Positions 10,545 to 19,016 of a stretch of DNA of 34,009 bases are shown piece after piece (within the stretch, counting starts at the first letter, position 1; each line of letters opens with the position of its first letter). The notes below the pieces were generated by a model. It did not search any database, was not told where the DNA came from, and worked only from the letters and a program-made list of their open reading frames with translations. The DNA is from Welwitschia mirabilis (lineage: Eukaryota > Gnetophyta > Gnetopsida > Welwitschiales), in contig JBOZIK010000001.1 in NCBI GenBank assembly GCA_051453625.1, forward strand, positions 209,013,644-209,047,652, read 5' to 3'. Position numbers and translations under genes: made by a program.

Positions 10545-11461
10545 GAACTCAAAAAGTTCACCACTTACTTAAAGAAAGGTTCACATGATATGATAACTGA
10601 TTTAGGCTTACCTTTGATGGTAATATGTAATTCAAAGAAATTTGAGTAAAAGAAGCCTCCAAATTGAGCTTCATAAGAATGTGAAAGTAGCATTCCATAT
10701 GTAGGTTTCATGTTGACTATAGGAAATCTACTTTAAATGAGATGTCAGGGTGGGCTTTCAACTAAACTTGTACATCTTTCAACATGCCTAGGACTTTAAC
10801 ACTTGATCCATCCAATTGAGCAATCCCTTTTATGGGAGATGACATCTTTAAGTCAATAGCTTCATAAACCTCATAAGGTATGACATTGACCATTGCTCCT
10901 AAATTCATTAGATAATTATGAATATGTTATCAATGTATAATTAGAACTATAAAAAATGAATGTTATTTCTATTTAGGCATAGCATTCATTTAGGGTCATA
11001 TATTATCAAAGAATAATACTTTTTACTTCACTTTTGATAAATTATATGGGCTTCTCTTGGGAAGAGATGATCTTACCCTTAACGTTAATGTTACTTTAGA
11101 ATAGGAATTCCTTTAGAACATCTTTAACTCCTTGGGATGTTGATCTTTACCTTTTTAAATTCAACGATAATGTTGGAAGTCTCAGTTATGTCTTTGCTTT
11201 CATTATCAATAACTTGGAAAGAAACCTTTTACAATTGAGATAGGATGCCTTGATAGCCCTCATTTAAATTTTATGATAAGGAACCCCTATTATGAGGGTT
11301 GTAAAATCTTTTGTTAGAAGGGGAATAAGTATTAGTCTTTTGGATGTATCCTCCTCATGAATTTTCTGCATTTTCTATGTTTGTATATGTTTTGGTATTA
11401 CTCACTAGTCTAGAGCTATTTGAAACATTAACTTATTTATGGGATTGGACAAGTGCATTTT
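10545..11461 (-). pseudogene. Array unit C
   Basis: About 917 bp. The active-site region (about 10880-10905) reads MNLGAMVNVI on the minus strand, with Asp changed to Asn. Carries the 9-bp insertion that adds a SVE-like tripeptide before VLG (type I). Several single-base deletions break the frame. Confidence 0.85.
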
Positions 11462-12409
11462 CTAAAGTTATTTGAAATGGTTAAACTTTCTTGAAGAAAG
11501 GTTTATATGGTATAACAATTGGTTTAATCTTACCTTAAATGGGAATAAGTACTTTAGAGTAATCCAAGCGAAAGAAGCCTCCAAACTGAGCTTCACAAGA
11601 ATGTAAAAGGAACAATCCATATGTAGGTTTCATGTTAACTACATGAATATCTACTTTAAATGAGATGTCATGGTGTGATTTTAACTGAACTTGCACATCT
11701 TTCAATATGCCTAGGACTTCAACACTTAATCCATCCAATTGAACAAGCCATCTTGATAGTGATAACATCTTAAAGCTAATAGGCTCATAAACCTTGGAAG
11801 GCCTGATGTTGACTGTCGTTCCTGAATTCATTAGATAATTATGAACATTTTTGTAATTTCTAATTAGGAATATTAGAAATGGGATTTGATCATGCTTAGG
11901 GGTCACGCTTCGCTTGGGACCCCATGTTGTCAAATAATGGATACTTTTTGCTTCACATCCAATAAGTTGTAGGGGCTTCTCTTGGGAAGAGATGATCTCA
12001 CCATTAATATTAGTGTTGCTTTAGAATAATGATTCTTTTAGAACGTCTTTGACTTCTTGAAATTCCATAAAGTTGCTGATATGGATGTTAACCTTTACTT
12101 TTTTAAACTCATCTAAGATGCTAAAAGGCTTATCTACTTCTTTACCCTCATTATTAATAGCTTGGAAAGAAGCATGTTTTGGTTAAGGTAGGATTCCTTA
12201 ATAGCCTCCATTCAAATTATATGATGAGAAAGCCACATTATGAGGGTTGCAGAATCTGTTGTAAGGAGGGGCATAAGTATTAGTCTTTTGAATGTACCCT
12301 CCTTATAATTTTCTAGCATTTTCTATGTTTATATATGATTTGGGATTACTTGCTAGTACAAAGCTATTTGAAACATTAACTTATTCATGGGATTGCACAA
12401 GTGCATTTT
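11462..12409 (-). pseudogene. Array unit D
   Basis: 948 bp. The longest open piece, 11535-11933 (132 codons), runs from the linker through the protease: MNSGTTVNIRPSKVYEPISF, then LSVEVLGILKDVQVQLKSHH. Asp of the DSGT site is Asn. Type I (SVE present). An in-frame linker with TTWGPKRSVTPKHDQIPFLI precedes it, showing how little of this unit is shifted. Confidence 0.88.
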
Positions 12410-13350
12410 CCAAAGATGTTTAAAAAGTTTACCACTTTCTTGAAGAAAGGTTCATATGGTATAGTAATCGATTTAGTCTTACCTTCAAAGGGAATAAGCA
12501 GTTCAGCAAAATCTAATTTAAAGAAGCCTCCAAATTAAGCTCCATAAGAATGTAAAAATAGCATTCCATATGTAGGTTTCATATTAACCATATGAACATT
12601 TACTTTGAATGAGATGTCATGGTGTGCTTTTAACTGAACTTGCACATCTTTCGGTATGCCTAGAACTTTTAATCCATTCAGTTAAACAATCCCTCTGGCT
12701 AGGGACAACATCTTAAATCTAATAGCCTTGTAATCCTTGTAGGGCATGATGTTGATGATCCTTTAACAATCTATTACATATTTATAAACATTTTTCCAAT
12801 TTAGGATTAGGAATATCAGAAATGGAGCTTGATCTTGCTTATGGGTCACACTTCACTTGGGATCCCACGTTGTCAGATAATGGATATTTTTTGCTTCATC
12901 TTCAATAACTTGTATGGGCTTCTCTTTGGAAAAGATGGACTTACCCTTAATATTAGTATTGCTTTAGAATAATGATTCTTTTAGAATGTCTTTGACTTCT
13001 TAAAATTCCATAAAGTCACTGATTGGAATGTTAACTTTACTCCTTCAAACTCATCTAAGATGCTAAAAGGCTTAGCTATTTCTTTGCCTTCATTGTCTGC
13101 AGCTTTGAAAGAAACATATTTTCATTGAGGTATGGTGCCTTGATAGCCCTCATTCAAAATTTATGATGAGGAACCTACATTATGAGGTTGTAGAATCTTT
13201 TGTTAGGAGGGCCATAAGTATTAGTCTTTTGAATGTACCCTCCTTATGAAGCTCTAGCATTTTCTATGTTTGTATATGATCTGGTGTTACTTGCTGGTCT
13301 AGAGCTATTTGAAACATTAACTTATTCATGTGATGGGACAAGTGCATTTT
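12410..13350 (-). pseudogene. Array unit E
   Basis: 941 bp. The site region around 12745-12775 reads VIDC followed by a stop and RIINIM, so Asp remains but the Gly-Thr/Ala is gone. Type II: no SVE insertion, with TTTGGAA in the linker, as in A and B, although it sits between type I units D and F. Confidence 0.85.
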
Positions 13351-14290
13351 CTAGAGCTATTTGAAAAAGTTACCACTTTCTTGAAGAAAGGTTTACATGG
13401 TATAACAATTAGTTTAGTCTTACTTCAATGGGAATAAGTAGTTTAGAGAAATCCAAGCGAAAGAAGCCTCCAAACTGAGCTTCACAAGCATGTAAAAGCA
13501 ACAGTCCCTATGTAGGTTTCATGCTAACTACATGAACATCTACTTTAAATGAGATGTCATGGTGTTCTTTCAACTGAACTTGCAAATCTTTCCATATGCC
13601 TAGGACTTCAACACTTAATCCATCCAATTGAATAACCCATCTTATTAGGGATAACATCTTAAAGCCAATAGCTTCGTAAACCTCATAGGATATGATGTTG
13701 ACTATCGCTCCTAAATCCATTAGACAATTATGAACATTTTTTCAATTTATGATTAGGAATATCAGAAATGGAGGTTGAGCCTACGTAGGAGTCACACTTC
13801 ACTTGGGATTTGATATTGTCAAATAATGGATACTTTTTGCTTCATGTTTAATAAGTTGTATAGGATCCCCTTAGGAAGGGATGATCTTACTATTAATACT
13901 AGTGTTGCTTTAGAATAATGATTCTTTTGGAATATCTTTAACTTCTTGAAATTCCATAAATTCATTGATAGGGATGTTAATCTTTACTTTTTTAAACTCA
14001 TCTAAGATACTAAAAGGCTTATCTACTTCTTTGCCCTCATTGTCAGTAGCTTGGAAAGAAACATATTTTGGTTGAGGTAGGATGCCTTGATAGTCCTCAT
14101 TCAAATTTTATGATGAGGAAGCCACATTATGAGCGTTGTAGAATCTGTTGTAAGGAGGGGCATAAGTATTAGTCTTTTAAATGTATCCTCCTTATGAATT
14201 TCCCGCATTTTCTATGTTTGTATATGATCTCCTGTTATACAGAGCTATTTAAAACATTAACTTATTCATGGGATTGTACAAGTGCATTTT
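13351..14290 (-). pseudogene. Array unit F (protease site best preserved)
   Basis: 940 bp. The open piece 13508-13720 reads MDLGAIVNIISYEVYEAIGF, then LSVEVLGIWKDLQ. It is the only unit with a complete D-L-G-A site. A second open piece, 13910-14104, covers the linker (YQGILPQPKYVSFQATDNEG) and the FSILDEFKKVKINIP block. Type I. Stops and a frameshift still separate linker and protease, so no active enzyme is expected. Confidence 0.88.
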
Positions 14291-15216
14291 CCAAAGCTAT
14301 TTGAAAATGTTACCACTTTCTTGAAGAAACATTCATGTGGTATAATAATCAGTTTAGTCTTACCTTTAATGGAAATAATCAGTTGAGCTAAATCTAAGAG
14401 AAACAAGCCTCTAAAGTAAGCTCCATAAGAATGTAAAAGTAACATTTCATATGAATGTTTCATGTTAACTACATGAATGTTTACTTTAAATGAGATGTCA
14501 TGATGTGCTTTCAACTAAACTTGCACATCCTTCAATATACCTAGGACTTTAATCCATCGAATTGAATAAGCCCTCTGACTAAGGATAACATCTTAAAGCC
14601 AATAGCCTTACAAACCTAGTAGGGCATGATGTTGATAGTCATGAATCCATTAGACAATTAAGAATTTTTTTCCCATTTATGATTAAGAATATCATAAATG
14701 AAGGTTAATCTTACTTAGGGGTCACATTTCGTTTGAGATTCGATGTTGTCAAAGAATGGATACTTTTTGCTTTACCTTTAGTAAGTTGTATGAACTTCTC
14801 TTGGGAAGAGATGGTTTTACCCTTACTATTAGTATTGTTTTACAATAATGACTCTTTAAGAACATCTTTAACTTTTTAAAAGTACGTGAAGTCACTGACA
14901 TTGATGTTTACATTTTTAAGCTCATCTAAGATGCTAAAAGGCTTAGATACTTCTTTGTCCTTATTGTTTTGGAAAGAAATAATTTTTGATTAAGGTAGGA
15001 TGCCTTAATAGCTTTTCATCAAATTTTGTGATGAGGAAGCCACATTATTGGTGTTGTAGAATCTTTTGTTAGGAGGGACATAAGCATTAGTCTTTTGAAT
15101 GTACCCTCTTTGTGAGTTTCTAGTATTTTCTATGTTTTTATGTGATTTGGTATTACTTGCTGGTTTAGAGATGTTCGAAACATTAATTTATTCATGGGAT
15201 TGAACAAGTGCATTTT
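14291..15216 (-). pseudogene. Array unit G (joined to the single-copy gag)
   Basis: 926 bp, the proximal unit. Its NALVQ start is continuous with upstream gag sequence (MTLKAKNALVQ) rather than with another unit, so it marks the original gag position. The active site keeps Asp-Ser and then shifts frame. It lacks the SVE insertion but shares some linker bases with type I (CTTGGGAAGAG), so it is intermediate. The open piece 14266-14514 spans its C-terminus and the junction with unit F. Confidence 0.85.
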
Positions 15217-15303
15217 TTGCTTTAAGAGTCATTTATAGCACCATTGTTGGTGCTTCCTCATGGTTTTAAGCTACTTTGCCAAAGATTAATTAAAAGTTAG
15301 GGC
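15217..15303 (-). pseudogene. Gag C-terminal segment, left of the solo LTR
   Basis: Minus-strand reading LAKVA(stop)NHEEAPTMVL(stop)MTLKAK runs directly into unit G. It is the continuation of the gag interrupted by the LTR insertion at 15304-16888; the two TAA/TAG stops fall where Gln codons would be plausible. Confidence 0.75.
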
Positions 15304-15507
15304 TGTTAGGATTTTATTTTACCAATTGATGTTAAACTAATATGATCTTTGTAGCATGAAAAGTGATTTTACAGGTGCAAGAAACTGCAGGACCTATAAC
15401 CAAAAGCTAGCAAGATTTGGACATGTTCTAATTAAAGTAACTCGAGTTTCTATCCAAGGACTAGGAGCTGAACAAACTTGGAAATACTTATTTTGTACTT
15501 CTTCATG

Positions 15508-15765
15508 TGGGGTCGACCAGATTTTTGAGGGTCGACTAGACCTAGAGATGCATTTTCAAGCTTTCCAATATGTACTATGTCTTATGGGATCGACCATATG
15601 CATGTGGAGTCGACCGGACCTAAAGAAAAGCAGTTGACTAGATTTTAGATAGGGGTGATCGGACCAAGTAATGTGAGTTACTTGGGTCAATCGGATGATA
15701 AAGGGGACGACCGAATTAAGTGATGTGAGTTACTCGGATCGACCGGATGTTTGAGGAATCGACCA
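15508..15765. repeat. Dispersed GTCGACCGGA-type motifs in the LTR upstream region
   Basis: About nine degenerate copies of a GGTCGACCGGA-like sequence (core palindrome GTCGAC) at irregular spacing, all upstream of the TATA box. Several show TCGACC changed to TTGACT or TCAATC, as expected for CpG decay. Confidence 0.8.
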
Positions 15766-15882
15766 GTCAGTGTGGAAGAAAAAATTTTCAAACATTTTTA
15801 TGACCGTTACTTCACCAAATATATCCATTGCAAGTGTCAGATTCCTTCCCAACTATCTAAATGGTTATATTTTGAGGAAATC

Positions 15883-15890
15883 TATAAATA
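15883..15890 (+). promoter_or_regulatory. TATA box of the solo LTR
   Basis: TATAAATA in CTATAAATAAGAGGC, a strong plant TATA consensus about 580 bp into the LTR and downstream of the GTCGAC motif block. Transcription would start near 15915-15925. Any transcript would run into the antisense of the upstream part of the surrounding gag. Confidence 0.7.
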
Positions 15891-16104
15891 AGAGGCAACA
15901 CTCAAAAACTTAAGGGCTTAACATTGGAATGTATTTTTGAAAAGGAAAGTTGCATTCTTGATCTGAAGGGCTTATCTTTGTCCTATCATTCTTCTCTCAC
16001 TCAATACTTACCTTTGTATTAAATCTAAGCAATAAGGCTTCATTGTTAGTTATTTCATTTGAGTGACTTAGAGCATAGAGGCTTCATTCCCTCACTCACC
16101 ATTG

Positions 16105-16207
16105 TGCATTTTCTGAATGTTGAAACTAAGCCTGAACAAGTCTGTTTTCTAAAAGTTGAGACTAACCCTGCAAAAGTCTGTTTATGAAGGTTGAAACTTA
16201 GCCTGAA
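16105..16207 (+). repeat. 36-bp tandem repeat in the LTR
   Basis: Units beginning TTTTCTGAATGTTGAAACTA and TTTTCTAAAAGTTGAGACTA, each 36 bp, followed by a partial third. The same unit recurs after the gap at about 16544-16620, so the repeat was present in both halves. Confidence 0.85.
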
Positions 16208-16307
16208 NNNNNNNNNNNNNNNNNNNNNNNNNNNNNNNNNNNNNNNNNNNNNNNNNNNNNNNNNNNNNNNNNNNNNNNNNNNNNNNNNNNNNNNNNNNNN
16301 NNNNNNN
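16208..16307. other. Assembly gap (100 N) inside the solo LTR
   Basis: The ~240 bp before it (about 15970-16207) and the ~290 bp after it (16308-16600) are diverged copies of the same LTR segment, so the gap lies in an internal duplication or between overlapping contigs. Confidence 0.99.
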
Positions 16308-16402
16308 TTTATACTATCATTCTTCTCTTACTTAGCACTTACGTTTGTACCAAATCTGAGCAATAAGGCTCCATTATTTGTTCTTTCATTTGAGTGACTT
16401 AG

Positions 16403-16508
16403 CATCGTGGTGTGCCGCCTACCACCTGAACAACTACCCCGCTAGCCCTTTATCATTTCCCTGGTTGGGGTTACGGGCGTATTTTCCATCTGTTGCATAT
16501 GTGCCGCG
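16403..16508. other. 106-bp GC-rich insert in the second half of the LTR
   Basis: Relative to the first copy of this LTR segment (around 16070-16085), 106 extra bp lie between GAGTGACTTAG and AGACTTTATTCCCTC. They are clearly richer in G+C than anything nearby and contain seven CpG sites. On the minus strand a short frame reads LAAHMQQMENTPVTPTREMI. Source not recognised. It could equally be ancestral LTR sequence deleted from the first copy. Confidence 0.7.
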
Positions 16509-16888
16509 AGACTTTATTCCCTCACTCACCATTGTGCATTTTCTGAAGGTTGAGACTAAGCTTGCAAAAGTCCATTTTCTGAAGGTTGAGACTTAGCCTG
16601 AAAAAGTCCGCTTTGTAAGGTTGAAGGTTAGCCTTGAAAACTTGGTGCATAGTGATGCAACAAATATTTGAAATAGTCTTGGTTATTGACTATCTTCCAA
16701 GAGTGGAGTAGGGTGTATCTTGAACCACTATAAATCTTGTCTTGTGCATTTCTTTGGTTCTACTTTTGAGTTTATTTTGTTATATATTTTTATGTCATAA
16801 TTTCTTTATTAGGTAGTAATAATTGTTTAAATATTTTAAAGCCCTATTCACCCCTCCCCCTCTTCCTCTAGGGTTAATGATCCTAACA

Positions 16889-18130
16889 ATGACATATCTT
16901 TTCAGAATGATAGGCTGGGTGTAATCGACAATACTCATTAGAAGTAGGAAAACCTTAATCTATCTTGAGTTGTTGCATTTGGTGTGAAGTCTAATTCTGA
17001 TTTCTTTTTAACTCTATTACTTCATTAGCTAGTTTTTACAATGTTATCAAAATCTGGTTTAACTTAGTTTGTTTACTTTGTTGACATTCTCAAAGTTGGA
17101 AGATTGATTAAACATAGAGTTGGAGGATTGATTAAACATTTGAATAGAATCAGGTTTTTTTATTAACAATCAGCTATAAGAGTTGTTGTGATTACATTTC
17201 ACTAAAAGTGTTCAAAGGTTGTTGTGTTAAGAAGCTACTTTAAATTGGGGCAAGGCTTGTGATGATTGAGGAGTTGAAAACCAAACATTTGTCGGAAGAC
17301 CCTTATAATTCTAGGAACGAAAATTAGTCTGTTGAAGGCTCTAGAGAGGATGGGTAAAGCTAGGATTACCATTTGAGTACTATAATGAGTTTAGTAAACT
17401 AATACTCTCCAAGTCTATAGATTTATTCATTGGTTGTTCTAACATGATGATGTTTGGGTCAACAATAATTTAATATGCTAAATAAAGTTCTAAGGTGGAA
17501 ATGTAGAAGTTTTTCATGCCAATCTCATTTGACTTCATTTTAGCAGGGACACAAGATAATTACTGAAGGAATCTCAGTTTGCATTGCTTGAGGTTTTCTC
17601 ATAACATCTTTTTGATACAAGTGAAGTTTATCATAACCAAAGTAGGGCGCATGACCTTTTCAAAGTATTTGATAAAAGTCTCTTCTAGTTCAAGTCAGGT
17701 AGAGATAGTTTGATTTCTATGAGTGAGAAACCAGTCTAGAGTAGGCCCTTAAAAAGTTATGGTAAACACGTGATAAGTGACGTCATGGTGACAAATGTCA
17801 TATAGTTCCAACAAATTCTTGAAATTTTTTAGATGTTCTTCAGCATCATTTACTCATGGGCCAAACGAGATGTTAAGTTATTGTAAAGTTCAAGGAATGG
17901 CATGTTCTTGTTGAAAGTTGAAAGGATTTATAACAATTTGGTTAGCCACCGTGTTTGGTGTTAATGGTTATGTATCAAACATAAAGGGTTCTTTAGTTCG
18001 AAACTCAGAGTCCCAATTCCAAGTTAGAGATAAAATAATAAATAAGTCGAGAAGAGAGCTTGTGGTTCCTGAAGAAGTAGAATCAGAAGGAGAATTTACA
18101 TGGGGAGATGAGACATAATTAGTCATTCAC
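16889..18130 (-). pseudogene. Degenerate Ty3/gypsy gag on the minus strand
   Basis: Capsid precursor of the element that gave rise to the tandem array. An open N-terminal stretch near 18130-17980 reads NYVSSPHVNSPSDSTSSGTT. The retrotransposon gag domain follows at about 17860-17560: DAEEHLKNFKNLLELYDICH, GPTLDWFLTH, FIKYFEKVMRPTLVMINF, ENLKQCKLRF. The C-terminal part (about 17150-16889) has a likely helical segment, LANEVIELKRNQN, and a Cys/His block, EYCRLHPAYHSEKICH, in the position of the usual zinc finger. It then continues beyond the inserted LTR at 15303. Stops are mainly TAA/TAG. No LTR or primer-binding site of this element could be located to the right. Confidence 0.8.
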
Positions 18131-19016
18131 CTAATGCAATTTCAAAGTACAAGAGAATAATGAGTTCAAAATTTCAAAGAGAAAGGTATAAGGAAGCAAA
18201 ATATTATTTGAATCAGAGGATTTCAGCCCTTCTGCTAGCACTAGTCAAGATGCGTTGATGCACGCATTTTAGTCAAAGGTGTGTGCCAATGCATTTGGAA
18301 ACGAACTAGTTGTTTTGCTAATATGTTTGGGTAGATGGCGGCCTTTGGCTCTATCCTTGGGATACAATAAAACCTGAGAATAGTCCCAATTAGTTAAGAG
18401 TGAAGAAAAAGATGTGGCTAGAAAGGGAAAAGCTTGAAAAGGGGAATGTAAGAGAGATATTATCACAGTTTTCCTAGTTTTCGATCTTAAGAATTAATAA
18501 ATTCTATATTTAGGCTCTCTTACTATGTAAGATGTGAATTTTAGCCTCAACAGATTAGGGTTCATTCTCAAATCGCATCTAAAACAAAAGTAATCGAACA
18601 TGAACATGAGAGATTCAAAGTCAGACCTTTCATTGCTTCCATTGCAGGGAGTACTCTTCCGTGATGATGATTGTCACAATTCTCTGCATTCCATTCCATT
18701 GCCACAACAGAAGTGCTTGATGTGGAAAGATTTAGCCATAGGAAATGGTGGTGGCTCTCACAAATATAGTTATGATTTCACTAGGGTGACGATGCACTAG
18801 TAAAGGAAGAGTAGGAAAATGCAGGAACGCGATGGAAGACGTCTTGAGTAAATCAAGAATCGTTGGTCCTTCTGTTTTTGCTTCTACCCAGGGTTTTGTA
18901 GAGGATTATGTTGTGGCTTATGCTGTGAGGAGTTTTCAGAACCAAAAAGGACAAATAACAATGATGGCAAGAGCAAAGACTCTTTCAGAAGGCATGCAAA
19001 TGCGATGTATGCCCCC
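18131..19016. other. Unclassified stretch with short coding-like pieces
   Basis: Less AT-rich than its surroundings. Plus-strand open pieces at 18600-18800 (SKSDLSLLPLQGVLFRDDDC) and 18832-19016 (SRIVGPSVFASTQGFVEDYV; this one runs on into the LTR at 19017) have normal-looking amino-acid composition, and TTGCTTCCATTGCAG at about 18634-18648 could be a splice acceptor. The minus strand is also open for long runs (for example 18269-18466), so neither strand is clearly coding. I do not recognise either product. It may be a host exon fragment, the 5' region of the minus-strand element, or chance. Confidence 0.35.

Larger units (their letters stand above)
8583..15216 (-). repeat. Tandem array of seven ~940-bp gag-tail/protease units
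   Basis: A head-to-tail macro-repeat derived from the gag C-terminus and aspartic protease of a Ty3/gypsy element, coding on the minus strand. A shared landmark (CATATGTAGG or close variant) falls at 8654, 9595, 10696, 11618, 12567, 13507 and 14448, giving steps of 941, 1101, 922, 949, 940 and 941. The 1101 step contains a 100-N gap and an unrelated insert. Each unit reads, N- to C-terminal: NALVQSHE..NVSN, a linker with GGYIQKTNTYAPPNKR and ILPQPKYVSFQ, an FSILDEFKKVKVNIP block, a protease domain with a D(S/L)GA-type site, MLSLARGVVQLDG, and DISFKVDIHVVNMKPTYG, ending FFKKVVTFSNS. Units are diverged and broken by stops. RT, RNase H and integrase are absent. Confidence 0.93.
15304..16888 (+). 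mobile_element. Solo LTR (probably Ty1/copia, SIRE-like) inserted in gag
   Basis: Begins TGTTAGGAT and ends ATCCTAACA, a perfect 9-bp terminal inverted repeat with the canonical TG...CA ends. Length is 1585 bp including a 100-N gap. Flanking pentamers are AGGGC and ATGAC, three of five matching, consistent with a decayed 5-bp target duplication. No primer-binding site follows 16888, and the minus-strand gag frame continues on both sides, so this is a solo LTR. Within it are a repeated GTCGACCGGA motif block (15508-15765), a TATA box (15883-15890), tandem 36-bp repeats, and a 3' end with CTATTCACCCCTCCCCC-like sequence, which I associate with SIRE-type copia LTRs. The family name is inference; the boundaries are seen. 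The open frame 15356-15637 inside it is not a gene. Confidence 0.88.

Noticed and set aside
8583-15216. CRISPR-like or host gene-family interpretation of the regular repeats
   Set aside because: Units are about 940 bp, coding-derived, with retroelement gag and protease motifs and no short repeats with spacers; this is plant nuclear DNA.
15356-15637. A 93-codon open frame
   Set aside because: Lies wholly inside the solo LTR, upstream of its TATA box, and is built around the repeated GTCGACC motifs.
16378-16596. A 72-codon open frame over the GC-rich block
   Set aside because: It only bridges LTR repeat units and the 106-bp insert; no domain is visible and the start lies in LTR sequence.
17990-18010. 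TAGTTCGAAACTC as a possible tRNA T-arm
   Set aside because: It falls in the gag reading frame of the minus-strand element, and no acceptor or anticodon arms can be folded around it by eye.
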